Assembly (NCBI GenBank): GCA_017408305.1
Contig: JAFQUU010000009.1
Coordinates: 1-42,809 of the forward strand
Length of the DNA: 42,809 nucleotides
Origin: Clostridia bacterium
GTDB taxonomy: Bacteria > Bacillota > Clostridia > Christensenellales > UBA1242
Reading direction: 5' to 3'
Shown here: in pieces, positions 29,332 through 38,172 of the stretch
Layout: the number at the start of each line of letters is the position of its first letter
How positions within the stretch are numbered: the stretch's first letter is position 1
Made by a program: the position numbers and the translations under genes
The notes under the pieces: generated by a model
Told to the model about the DNA's origin: nothing
Database searches by the model: none
What the model saw: only the letters and a program-made list of their open reading frames with translations

Positions 29332-30612
29332 TTATTTTTTTGGAGCCAAAATTGTTTGTCCACCCATAAATGGCCTTAAAACTTCCGGAATTGTAACTGT
29401 GCCATCGGCATTTTGGAATTGTTCTACAATTGCTGGCATAAGGCGTGTTGTTGCAAGCCCAGATGCATTAAGGATATGGCAAAACTTGTTTTTGCCTGTT
29501 TTTGAGTCTTTATAGCGAATGTTGCCCCTTCTTGCTTGATAGTCCCTAGCGTTGCTGGCAGAAGAAACTTCCTTATAGATATTCATGCTTGGAAGCCAAA
29601 CTTCTATATCATAAGTGCGTGCCATACTGTGAGAACAGTCTGCAGCCGCAAGTTTGCTGGTTTGAAAATGAAGGCCAAGTTTTTCCATAAGGCTTTCTGC
29701 TTTGCCAACAAGTTCCATAAACGCTTCGTCAGATTTTTCTGGTGTTGTGTATTGAAACATTTCAACCTTATTGAATTGATATCCCCTAATCATACCTCTT
29801 TCCTCTGTGCGATAACTGCCAACCTCGCAACGATAGCAAGGAGTGTAAGCAAAGTATTTTTTAGGAAGGTCTTCTTCTTTCAAAATTTCATTTCTGTGAT
29901 AGTTTACAAGTGCTGTTTCTGCAGTTGGCAAAATAAACTTTCTTGGTTCAACGCCTTCAAGCCAGAAAACATCTTCCTTAAATTTTGGGAACTGCCCTGC
30001 AACCAAACCACTTTCGTAATTTAAGATGTGTGGTGGCAAAATAAATTCATAACCATCTTTAAGGTGTTCTGAAATAAAGAAATTTAAAAGTGCCCATTCA
30101 AGCCTTGCACCATCGCCCTTGTAAATCCAAGTGCCACGCCCTGAAATTTTGCTTGCCCTTTCATAGTCAATAAGCCCAAGGCTTTCGCAAAGTTCAACAT
30201 GGTCTTTAGGTTCAAAATCAAAATGTGGTTTTTCGCCAAAAACATTAACAGGCTTATTGTTTTCTTTGCCACCAGGAAGCAGGTCTGCATCAGGAATGTT
30301 TGGAAGTGCTGACATAAAATCAAAAATCTTATCACTAAGCACCTTAACTTGTTCATCAAGGGCTTCAATTTCTTTGTTTATGCCCTTCACTTCTTGAAAG
30401 ATATGTTCTGCACTTTGGCCGGCTTTTTTAAGTGCTGGAACCTCAGATGACAAGGTGTTTCTTTTGGCCTTAAGTTCATCAGCCTTTGCCATAAGGCGAT
30501 TTTTTGTTTCATAGTCTTTAAGAAGTTCGTCAAAGTTTGTGTCCCAATTTTTCTTAAGAAGGGCCTGCCTTACTTTTTCTGGGTTTTCTTTAATTAAATT
30601 AATATCAATCAT
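29332..30612 (-). CDS. serS: Seryl-tRNA synthetase
   Basis: 426 residues from the ATG at 30612 (MIDINLIKENPEKVRQALLKK), behind AAAGGA. N-terminal tRNA-binding coiled coil (about 28-100), then class II motifs: motif 1 near GTWIYKGDGARLEWALLNFF, motif 2 with CYRCEVGSYRTEERGMIRGYQFNKVEMF, and motif 3 NASGLATTRLMPAIVEQFQ. Charges tRNA-Ser with serine. The 100-base gap to the divergent recombinase gene is too short for a T-box leader. Confidence 0.97.
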   Translation of the reverse strand: MIDINLIKENPEKVRQALLKKNWDTNFDELLKDYETKNRLMAKADELKAKRNTLSSEVPALKKAGQSAEHIFQEVKGINKEIEALDEQVKVLSDKIFDFMSALPNIPDADLLPGGKENNKPVNVFGEKPHFDFEPKDHVELCESLGLIDYERASKISGRGTWIYKGDGARLEWALLNFFISEHLKDGYEFILPPHILNYESGLVAGQFPKFKEDVFWLEGVEPRKFILPTAETALVNYHRNEILKEEDLPKKYFAYTPCYRCEVGSYRTEERGMIRGYQFNKVEMFQYTTPEKSDEAFMELVGKAESLMEKLGLHFQTSKLAAADCSHSMARTYDIEVWLPSMNIYKEVSSASNARDYQARRGNIRYKDSKTGKNKFCHILNASGLATTRLMPAIVEQFQNADGTVTIPEVLRPFMGGQTILAPKK

Positions 30613-30677
30613 ATTTCGTATCCTTTTACTTGGTAATATAACACTTTTGTAAAAAAAAATCAAGAAGATAAATTCAT

Positions 30678-30706
30678 TTGCGATTATTTTTTTTGTATGG
30701 TAATAT
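30678..30706 (+). promoter_or_regulatory. Promoter giving a leaderless recombinase mRNA
   Basis: TTGCGA (30678-30683), 17 bases, TAATAT (30701-30706) preceded by TGG (extended -10). The ATG at 30713 starts six bases after the -10, the same spacing as at ruvX and miaB. No ribosome binding site. Confidence 0.65.
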
Positions 30707-30712
30707 AAAAGC

Positions 30713-31753
30713 ATGAGTCAGTACTTTATTGAAAGAGATAAAAAAAATTTGAATGAAATTAAAAATTATCAAAAAAAACTGCCTTCTTTTTGCCAAAATT
30801 ATTTTTTGGATAAAGAAACCACTTCTTCCACTTCTACCCGTCTTGCAATTGCTATAGACCTAAGCGTTTTTTTTGAGTTTATTAAAAAATACAAATTTTC
30901 TGGCACTAAAGTTGAAAATATCTCCTACCACCAAATGTCTAAAATTGAAAGTGATGATATTTCAAGTTTCTTAAGTTATATTTCTTACTACGAGCATAAT
31001 GGAAAAAACTATAAAAACTCCAATAACGGAAAGTCCAGAAAACTTGCAAGCATTAGAAGCCTATTTAAATGGCTTTATAAGAAAAATTACATACAAAGTG
31101 ATGTCGCTGCCAAAATTGATACACCAAAAAAGCACGAAAAGCCTATTGTTAGGCTTGAGGCAGATGAAGTTGCAAAGATGCTTAACACCACAGAAGATGG
31201 AAGTTTTGAAATGTCAAAACGCCAAGTAAAATACCTGCAAAACACTTCTAAACGAGACACTGCCATCTTAACGCTTTTTTTGTCAACAGGAATTCGCGTA
31301 AGCGAATGTGTTGGGCTTGACCTTGATGACTTTGATTTTGACAACAATGCATTTAAAATCACAAGAAAAGGTGGCAATCAAACAATCTTGTATTTTACTG
31401 AAGAAACCAAAGACGCCCTGCTTGATTGGCTTGAGGTTAGAGCAAATTCTATGATTCCAGAAGAAGAAACTGCGATGTTCACTTCACTACAAAAAAGACG
31501 GCTTACTGTTCGGGCTGTTGAATACATCGTAAAAAAATATGCAAAGTTTGTAAACCCACTGAAAAAAATATCCCCACATAAACTGAGAAGCACTTTTGGC
31601 ACCAACCTATATCGTGGGACAGGCGATATTTATATTGTTGCAGATGTTTTGGGACATAAAGATATTAATGTAACAAAACGCCACTATGCAGCCATTGCAG
31701 AAGACTCTAAAAAAACTGCTGCCCAAATTATAAAACTTAGAGATAAAAAATAG
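30713..31753 (+). CDS. Tyrosine recombinase (XerS/XerC-D-like)
   Basis: 346 residues. An N-terminal SAM-like core-binding domain with an N-terminal extension (LPSFCQNYFLDKETTSSTSTRLAIAIDLSVFFEFI), then a catalytic domain with the full set R195 (TGIRVSE), K219 (RKGG), H289 and R292 (HKLRSTFG), H315 (GHKDINVT) and Y325 (RHYAAI). Length and the extended N terminus resemble the single-recombinase XerS type rather than 300-residue XerC/XerD. It may resolve chromosome dimers; it is also the only recombinase in view able to integrate the neighbouring phage. Start is the ATG at 30713, apparently leaderless. Confidence 0.9.
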   Translation: MSQYFIERDKKNLNEIKNYQKKLPSFCQNYFLDKETTSSTSTRLAIAIDLSVFFEFIKKYKFSGTKVENISYHQMSKIESDDISSFLSYISYYEHNGKNYKNSNNGKSRKLASIRSLFKWLYKKNYIQSDVAAKIDTPKKHEKPIVRLEADEVAKMLNTTEDGSFEMSKRQVKYLQNTSKRDTAILTLFLSTGIRVSECVGLDLDDFDFDNNAFKITRKGGNQTILYFTEETKDALLDWLEVRANSMIPEEETAMFTSLQKRRLTVRAVEYIVKKYAKFVNPLKKISPHKLRSTFGTNLYRGTGDIYIVADVLGHKDINVTKRHYAAIAEDSKKTAAQIIKLRDKK

Positions 31754-31781
31754 TTTTGGAAATCTCCAAAACTATTTTTTT
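31750..31781. terminator. Bidirectional terminator between the recombinase gene and miaA
   Basis: ATAGTTTTGGA (31750-31760), four-base loop, TCCAAAACTAT (31765-31775), T tract on the plus side and A tract (T on the minus side) before it. The miaA TAG lies in the 3' arm. Confidence 0.9.
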
Positions 31782-32509
31782 ATAGTATTTAGCACTTTTT
31801 GCGTGTTGTCTAAATCTAATGCATTAAGCCAAACAAGAGAAGGCATACTTCTTAGCCAAGTTAGTTGCCTTTTTGCAAAGTTTCTGCTGTGCTGGCAAAT
31901 CTTATCCACTGCTTCTTCATAAGTCATAAGCCCATCAAGCCAAAGAAGAAGTTCTCTGTAGCCTATCCCCTTGCCTGCTTGAAGATTAACATTAAGCCCT
32001 TTGTCCCTTAATGCCTTAACCTCATCAACAAGGCCATTTTTAAGCATGTTTTCCACCCTTAAATTGATTCTTTGGTATAACTCTTCTCTATCATCAAAAT
32101 TAAGGGCAAAAAGGTGGTATTTTAGGGCGAATTTATTTTGGTACACCTCTTCACTGATGCCTGCCTTTTCAAAAGTATAGTTATTGATAAGTGCTGAGAT
32201 ATATAAGTTTGTGCCACCAACAATAATTGGTGTTTTGCCTCTTGAAATTATATCGTCAATAAGTTTTTTAGCACGATTTACAAACATAAAGGCATTAAAT
32301 TTTTCAGTAAACTCTAAAATATCAATCATATGATGGGCTATGCCAGATTTTTCTTCTTCTGTTATTTTGGCAGAGCCAATATCAAGCCCTCTATAAACTT
32401 GAGTAGCATCTGCAGAAATAATTTCGCCATCAAGCATTTTTGCAAGGTTTACTGCAAGTGCACTTTTGCCAACTGCTGTTGGCCCAAGAATTACAATAAC
32501 ATCTTTCAT
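31772..32509 (-). CDS. miaA: tRNA dimethylallyltransferase MiaA, compact form
   Basis: 245 residues against about 310-316 for B. subtilis and E. coli MiaA. Present: P-loop GPTAVGKSAL, ISADATQVYRGLDIGSAK, AHHMIDI, VGGTNLYISALI, and the C-terminal LQAGKGIGYRELLLWLDG and FAKRQLTWLRS. Missing: about 70 residues between GGTNLYISALINNYTF and FALNFDDREELYQRI, including the D-P-x3-A and N-D-x2-R...RALE part that forms the swinging insertion domain over the tRNA. The frame is clean. The enzyme puts the isopentenyl group on A37 of UNN-reading tRNAs. Start overlaps the mutL stop. Confidence 0.9.
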   Translation of the reverse strand: MKDVIVILGPTAVGKSALAVNLAKMLDGEIISADATQVYRGLDIGSAKITEEEKSGIAHHMIDILEFTEKFNAFMFVNRAKKLIDDIISRGKTPIIVGGTNLYISALINNYTFEKAGISEEVYQNKFALKYHLFALNFDDREELYQRINLRVENMLKNGLVDEVKALRDKGLNVNLQAGKGIGYRELLLWLDGLMTYEEAVDKICQHSRNFAKRQLTWLRSMPSLVWLNALDLDNTQKVLNTIKK

Positions 32510-34362
32510 TACACAATCCTTTTAAACCATTTTTCTATTTCACGCTTTGTGATTTCATAAACAAACGGCCTGCCATGTGGGCAACGCAAAATTTTGTGGT
32601 TTTCAAGGTCTTTAAGTAGTGATTCAATATCTTCATCACAAAGTTTGTCCCCTGCTTTTACGGCCGCCTTGCAAGCAGTTATGGCCAAAAAGTCTTTTAA
32701 CAAAGATTTTATTGAAAGTTTAGAGCCATTTAAGTTTTGTTTGATTGACAAAATAAACTCTTTAAAGTCAATATCACGGATTATTGTTGGCACTTCAATA
32801 ATGCGAAATAAATTTGGTCCAGACTCAACAATATTTATTCCCAGACTTAAAAAATCATCAAGATGATTTAAGAAAAATGTGGACTCTTCTGTGCTTGTTT
32901 TAAAACTGTATGGATAAAGCAGCATTTGACAGCCAATTTGATTGTTTTGCATTTCTTGCATAAACTTATCGTAAAGTTTTCTTTCATGGCAGGCGTGCTG
33001 ATCAACAACCAAAATTTTTTCACCCACCTCAAGAAAAATGTAGGTGTTAAATGCCGTGCCAATAATTTTGTATAACGGTTTTTCTTTTTCATCAATAAAA
33101 GTTTCTTGAGTTTCTTCAAAGTTTAAAGATTTATTAAACACATCTTCAATATTTGAAACCTCTTCTTCTATTGTCATATCATAATTGTCATCTTCTTGGT
33201 CAACGCTTAAATTTACATTAAAGATTTCATTTGGGCTGGCCTCAAGATTTAAAGCATCTTTTTTATAACTTATGCCATAAGAACTTGAAATTATTTCTGC
33301 CTCTTTTTTAAAGTCTATTGTTTCTTTTTGCATACTAAACGCATTTTTTATGCCAAATATTTCATCAAACTTTTGGCACTGACTTTTCTCAAGTGCAGCC
33401 TCTAAAGCCTTGATAAAAAATGTTGTAATTTCTCGGCTATTTTCGTACTTCACTTCTTGCTTTGATGGGTGAATGTTAACATCAACACTTTCAAACGGAA
33501 TTTTAAAGTTTAAAAAGCAAATGGGAAAGTTGCCATGCATTAGATAATCTTGATAAGCAAAAATAATAGCATTTTCCATATAAATATCTTTTACCATTCT
33601 TCCGTTTATGAAAGACACAATAAAAGATTTGTTTGGTTTTGAAATTTCTGGCCTTGAGATATAACCTTCTAAAGCATAGTCGCCTTCTTGAAAGTCAACT
33701 TTTATAAGGTTGTCAGCAATTTCTTTGCCATAAATTAGGTAAATATTGTCAAAAAGGTTTGTGCCAAGTGTGCTGTACATCATCTTGCCATTTGTAAAAT
33801 ACTTAAATTTAATTTTGGGGTAAGACAGCATAAACCTTTCAACAATCTTGGTGATTTCGTTTTCTTCAATTTTGGGGCGATTTAAAAACTTTTTGCGTGC
33901 TGGAGTATTTAAAAAAAGGTTTTTGACAACAATTTTTGTACCTTTATTAAACGCACATTCTTTTGTTTCTTGTGCCTCTCCTGCAGACATAACAAGCAAA
34001 GTGCCAATTTCAGCTTCAACGGTTTTGGTTGTCAAAACAACTTCGCTTACTGCTTGAATGCTTGAAAGTGCCTCTCCCCTAAACCCAAGTGTTGCAATAG
34101 CGTCAAGGTCTTCCCTTGCAGAGATTTTGCTTGTTGCATGTGGCAAAAACGCCTTTACAACATCTTCTTTTTCAATTCCACAGCCGTTGTCTGTGATCGA
34201 GATTGTATTTATGCCACCCTCTTCAACCTCAATGGTTATTTCAGTGGCACCAGCGTCTATACTGTTTTCAACAAGTTCTTTCACAACTGACGCTGGTTTT
34301 TCAACCACTTCGCCTGCAGAAATCATGCTGAAAAGTTTTTTATCTAAAACATTTATTTTCAT
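32509..34362 (-). CDS. mutL: DNA mismatch repair protein MutL
   Basis: 617 residues. GHKL ATPase domain: ELVENSIDAGA (E32, N33), DNGCGI (59-64), HATSKI, GFRGEALSSI; transducer with NGRMVKD and HPSKQEVKY. A variable linker (about 380-440) leads to the C-terminal endonuclease domain with DQHACHERKLYDKF, ACKAAVKAGDKL and CPHGRPFVYE. MutL of this kind nicks the new strand itself and does not need MutH. It lies between mutS (three-base gap) and miaA (one-base overlap). Confidence 0.97.
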   Translation of the reverse strand: MKINVLDKKLFSMISAGEVVEKPASVVKELVENSIDAGATEITIEVEEGGINTISITDNGCGIEKEDVVKAFLPHATSKISAREDLDAIATLGFRGEALSSIQAVSEVVLTTKTVEAEIGTLLVMSAGEAQETKECAFNKGTKIVVKNLFLNTPARKKFLNRPKIEENEITKIVERFMLSYPKIKFKYFTNGKMMYSTLGTNLFDNIYLIYGKEIADNLIKVDFQEGDYALEGYISRPEISKPNKSFIVSFINGRMVKDIYMENAIIFAYQDYLMHGNFPICFLNFKIPFESVDVNIHPSKQEVKYENSREITTFFIKALEAALEKSQCQKFDEIFGIKNAFSMQKETIDFKKEAEIISSSYGISYKKDALNLEASPNEIFNVNLSVDQEDDNYDMTIEEEVSNIEDVFNKSLNFEETQETFIDEKEKPLYKIIGTAFNTYIFLEVGEKILVVDQHACHERKLYDKFMQEMQNNQIGCQMLLYPYSFKTSTEESTFFLNHLDDFLSLGINIVESGPNLFRIIEVPTIIRDIDFKEFILSIKQNLNGSKLSIKSLLKDFLAITACKAAVKAGDKLCDEDIESLLKDLENHKILRCPHGRPFVYEITKREIEKWFKRIV

Positions 34363-34365
34363 GTC

Positions 34366-36972
34366 TTATCCTTTTGCTTTTTTTATAAGGTCCTGAAGCA
34401 CCTCAAACGCTTCAAGTGGAGAAAGTTTGTTAATGTCAATGCTTTCTAGTATTTTTTCCACCTGGCTTTTGGGCACAAAAACTTCAGTAGGTTTTTCTTT
34501 AATATTTGTGTTTGCAAGGCGAATATTAAAGTCTTCCTGTGCAATGTTATGGCTGATTTCTTTTGCCCTAGAAATAACTGCCTCGGGTATTCCTGCAAGG
34601 GCTGCAACTTCAATACCAAAACTTTTGTTTGCACCACCACGGACAATTTTTCTTAAGAAAATAATAGAGTTATTGGCTTCCTTAACGCTTATTTGATAGT
34701 TTTTTACACCTTCTGTTATCCCCTCAAGTTCGCTAAGTTCATGATAATGCGTTGCAAATAAAACCTTTGATTTATGTTTTGAAAAATGCTCAACAATTGC
34801 CCAAGCAATGCTTAGGCCATCAAAGGTTGATGTTCCTCTGCCAATTTCATCTAATATTATCAAACTTTTGTCTGTAGCGTTGTTTAAGATGTTTGCCATT
34901 TCCATCATTTCAACCATAAAAGTGCTTTGTCCAGAAGCAAGGTCATCACTTGCACCAACGCGTGTGAATATACGGTCTGTTATTGCAATTTCTGCACTTT
35001 TGGCTGGCACAAAACTGCCAATATGTGCCATAAGTGTGATAATCGCCACTTGCCTCATATATGTGCTTTTGCCTGCCATATTTGGGCCAGTAAGCACCAA
35101 AATTTTATCGTTTTTACAGTCCATATATGTGCTGTTTGCAATAAACTCTTGGCTTTTGAGGATTGCTTCAACAACTGGATGGCGCCCATCTTCTATAGAA
35201 ATATGCTCTATTTTTTCGCTTACCAAAGGCCTTACATAGTTATATTTACTTGCAGACACGCTTAAAGAAATAAGACAGTCAAGCGTGGCAATTGCCTTGC
35301 TTACTTTTTGAAGTTTTTCTATATATTCAATAAGTTTTTCCCTAAACGCTGTAAAAATTTCAATTTCAATTTTCTTTGCAGTATCATCGGCAGACATAAG
35401 TTCATTTTCAAGTTTTTTGATTGATTCATTAAAATAACGGTCTGCATTTGCAACGGTTGCTTTTCTTACATACTCAACCGGCACTTCAAGTGCAAGGTTT
35501 TTGGGCACTTCAATATAATATCCGTACACTCTGTTAAACCCTACTCTAAGAGAGGCAATACCCGTACGCTGTCTTTCTTGCATTTCAAGTTTTGATATTT
35601 CCATCCCTGCATTTGTTTTAAGCGAATTAAGCCTGTCAAGTTCTTTATTAAAACCGGTTTTTATAAACCCACCATCTTTTAGGTGTGCAGACGGTTCATC
35701 ACTTATCACCTGCGAAATAAGACTGACAAGCATTGACATATCTTCAAGGTCTATAAAAACATTTTTTAGGGCATTTGTTTTTACGCCAATCAGCGTTTTT
35801 TTGATGCTTGGCAAAAGAATAAGTGTTTCTTTTAGTGCCTTACAATCTCTTGGCATAATGGATTTCATGCCAATTTTGGAAGTAAGCCTTTCAATATCTT
35901 GGACGCTTTTAAGAAGAAGCGACAAATTTTCCCTAAGCACAATATTTTTAAAAAGTTCTTCAACGCCATCAAGCCTAAAGTTTATTTCTTTTTCATCTTT
36001 TAGGGGTTGTTCAAGCCATTGCCTAAATAGTCTTGCCCCCATTGATGTTTTTGTGTTGTCAAGAACAGAAAGAAGTGTCCCATTTTTTTTACGGTGCCTA
36101 ATGGTTTCAGTGATTTCAAGGTTTTGGCGTGCGATGGAGTCAATAATCATAAACTTACTGAGATCTAGTTTTTTGATTTTTGTTATTTGCTTTAGCAATA
36201 CTTTTTGCGTATCCATTAAATAATCAAGAAGTGCCCCTGATGCAATGGTTGCACTCTTACTGTCGCCAATTTCATACACGGTAAGCACACCTACACCAAA
36301 ATGACTTTTCAATGTTTCAAGTGCATTTTCATACAAAAAACTTTTCTCAAGATATACATAAGGCTTTGGCACAGTGTAAAGTTTGTTGATTGGTAGATAT
36401 TCAAGCGTTTCTTTGGTGTTAAAGTTACAAATGATTTCTGCAGGTTGAATTTTGGCAATAAGGTCGCTTAGTCTGTCATAAATATTTTCTGCGTACTCTG
36501 CAGTAAAAAACTCGCCAGTAGAGATATCTGCGTATGAAACACCAAGCACATTTTTATCTCTTGCCACACACAAAATGAAGTTATTCTTGGTGTCCTCCAA
36601 AACAATGTCAGAGGTTACGGTGCCAGGGGTAATCACCCTAACCACTTCCCTTTTCATTTGCTTACGGCCATCTGCTTCGCCAATTTGTTCACAAATTGCA
36701 ACCTTGTGGCCAAGTTTTAACAGTTTTGCAATATAACTTTCTGCAGAATGAAAAGGCACACCACACATTGGCGCTTTGTTGCCTGCACCACAAGCCCTTG
36801 CAGTAAGTGTAAGTTCCAAAAGTTTGGAAACCAAGATTGCATCATCATCAAACATTTCATAAAAATCGCCAAGCCTGTAAAACAAAATTGCATCTTGATA
36901 TTCTTTTTTGGTGCTTCTGTAATGCTCCATCATGTCAGAAACTTCTTTCTTTGGCTTTTTTTCTTTTTCCAT
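34366..36972 (-). CDS. mutS: DNA mismatch repair protein MutS
   Basis: 868 residues of MutS1 type. Mismatch-reading F-x-E motif is present as GDFYEMF (F37, E39), followed by connector, lever (about 260-530) and clamp, then the ATPase with TGPNMAGKSTYMRQ, SDDLASGQSTFMVEM, LDEIGRGTSTFDG and ATHYHELSEL. The C-terminal dimerisation tail ends DLIKKAKG. The start follows the miaB stop by two bases, and MutL is encoded three bases downstream, so the four genes form one transcript. Confidence 0.98.
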   Translation of the reverse strand: MEKEKKPKKEVSDMMEHYRSTKKEYQDAILFYRLGDFYEMFDDDAILVSKLLELTLTARACGAGNKAPMCGVPFHSAESYIAKLLKLGHKVAICEQIGEADGRKQMKREVVRVITPGTVTSDIVLEDTKNNFILCVARDKNVLGVSYADISTGEFFTAEYAENIYDRLSDLIAKIQPAEIICNFNTKETLEYLPINKLYTVPKPYVYLEKSFLYENALETLKSHFGVGVLTVYEIGDSKSATIASGALLDYLMDTQKVLLKQITKIKKLDLSKFMIIDSIARQNLEITETIRHRKKNGTLLSVLDNTKTSMGARLFRQWLEQPLKDEKEINFRLDGVEELFKNIVLRENLSLLLKSVQDIERLTSKIGMKSIMPRDCKALKETLILLPSIKKTLIGVKTNALKNVFIDLEDMSMLVSLISQVISDEPSAHLKDGGFIKTGFNKELDRLNSLKTNAGMEISKLEMQERQRTGIASLRVGFNRVYGYYIEVPKNLALEVPVEYVRKATVANADRYFNESIKKLENELMSADDTAKKIEIEIFTAFREKLIEYIEKLQKVSKAIATLDCLISLSVSASKYNYVRPLVSEKIEHISIEDGRHPVVEAILKSQEFIANSTYMDCKNDKILVLTGPNMAGKSTYMRQVAIITLMAHIGSFVPAKSAEIAITDRIFTRVGASDDLASGQSTFMVEMMEMANILNNATDKSLIILDEIGRGTSTFDGLSIAWAIVEHFSKHKSKVLFATHYHELSELEGITEGVKNYQISVKEANNSIIFLRKIVRGGANKSFGIEVAALAGIPEAVISRAKEISHNIAQEDFNIRLANTNIKEKPTEVFVPKSQVEKILESIDINKLSPLEAFEVLQDLIKKAKG

Positions 36973-36974
36973 AT

Positions 36975-38093
36975 TTAATCTTTTCCTTTGTACAGTTTTG
37001 CAACTTTTAAAACTTCATTAACTCTTTCGTGTTTTACTTTGTCATCAACTTGATTTTCCATAACGCTTGCAGGAGTGCCCTGCCTTTTTGAGTACATAAA
37101 AGCAAAAACATTGTCAAACTTCACTTCTTTAAGAAGGCTTATGGTTTCCTGAAAATCTTCCTCAGTTTCACCAGGGAAGCCAACAATAATGTCAGTTGAA
37201 AGTTTAACGCCCTTTATTTTTTGTTTGATTTCCTCAATAACGCTCAAGTATTTTTCACGAGTGTATTTTCTATTCATAAGAGAAAGTATTTTTGTGCTTC
37301 CACTTTGCACTGGCAAATGCACTTCTTTAAGCATCTTTGGATTTAAGGCAATAAAATCAATAAGTTCGCTTGATAAATCTTTTGGGTGTGATGTCATAAA
37401 TGTAACAACAAAATCGCCTTCAATTTTGCAAATTTCCTTAAGAAGCGTAACAAAGTTTACTCCCTCAAGACCTTCGCCATAACTGTTCACATTTTGCCCA
37501 AGAAGTGTGATTTTTTTATAACCTTCCTTTATTACTTGTTTTGCTTCCTGAACAATGTCTTTAAGTGGTCTACTTCTTTCCCTGCCCCTAACATATGGCA
37601 CAATGCAATAGGTGCAAAAATTGTTGCAACCCTGCATAATGTTTATCCAAGCATTTTCGCCACTTGTGCGATATTTGGGCAAGTCTTCCCCCAAGAGATT
37701 AAAGTCTTCGCTGTGGCGTAAAATATGCTTGCCTTGGTAAGAATTTAAAAACTCTTCAAAAAGATATAAATTTGATGTGCCAAAAATAATATCCACAAAT
37801 GGAAAAGTTTTGTAGATATACTCTGCGTTATCCTTAACCTGAGTCATACACCCACAAACTGCAATAATTTTGTTTGGATTTTCTTTCTTAAGGCGTTTTA
37901 GTGCACCAATATTGCCAAATGCCCTATCTTCTGCACCTGCCCTTATTGCACAAGTGTTAAAAACAATGACATCTGCGTTTTCAAGGGTTGATGCTTCTTG
38001 ATAACCAAGGTTTTGAAGCACTCCAGCAATTTTTTCACTTTCATGAACATTTAGTTGACAACCATAAGTTGTAATAAAGTAAGATTTTTTCAT
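36975..38093 (-). CDS. miaB: tRNA-2-methylthio-N6-dimethylallyladenosine synthase MiaB lacking the TRAM domain
   Basis: 372 residues from the ATG at 38093 (a GTG two codons upstream is the alternative). The N-terminal methylthiotransferase domain has its three cluster cysteines (C12, C48, C82). Radical SAM CNNFCTYC holds C156, C160 and C163, with GQNVNSYG and VGFPGETEEDF following. Normal MiaB has about 440-475 residues ending in a TRAM RNA-binding domain. Here the protein stops in the linker helix (KHERVNEVLKVAKLYKGKD) and mutS begins two bases later, so the TRAM domain is absent without any remnant. It adds the 2-methylthio group to the A37 that MiaA modifies. Confidence 0.93.
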   Translation of the reverse strand: MKKSYFITTYGCQLNVHESEKIAGVLQNLGYQEASTLENADVIVFNTCAIRAGAEDRAFGNIGALKRLKKENPNKIIAVCGCMTQVKDNAEYIYKTFPFVDIIFGTSNLYLFEEFLNSYQGKHILRHSEDFNLLGEDLPKYRTSGENAWINIMQGCNNFCTYCIVPYVRGRERSRPLKDIVQEAKQVIKEGYKKITLLGQNVNSYGEGLEGVNFVTLLKEICKIEGDFVVTFMTSHPKDLSSELIDFIALNPKMLKEVHLPVQSGSTKILSLMNRKYTREKYLSVIEEIKQKIKGVKLSTDIIVGFPGETEEDFQETISLLKEVKFDNVFAFMYSKRQGTPASVMENQVDDKVKHERVNEVLKVAKLYKGKD

Positions 38094-38099
38094 AAGCAC

Positions 38100-38108
38100 A
38101 TATTAGCA
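38100..38108 (-). promoter_or_regulatory. Extended -10 promoter giving a leaderless miaB operon mRNA
   Basis: On the minus strand TGC then TAATAT (38100-38105), six bases before the ATG at 38093. The -35 position is weak (TAGATT), as is common with an extended -10. No ribosome binding site precedes the ATG. Confidence 0.5.
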
Positions 38109-38172
38109 TAATTTGTCAAAAAAATCTAGTAGGTAAGCATAAAATTATACCATTTATACCATAATAATTTTG

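Noticed and set aside
30613..30712. T-box riboswitch upstream of serS
   Set aside because: Only 100 bases separate serS from the divergent recombinase gene, and no specifier loop, T-box bulge sequence or terminator is seen.
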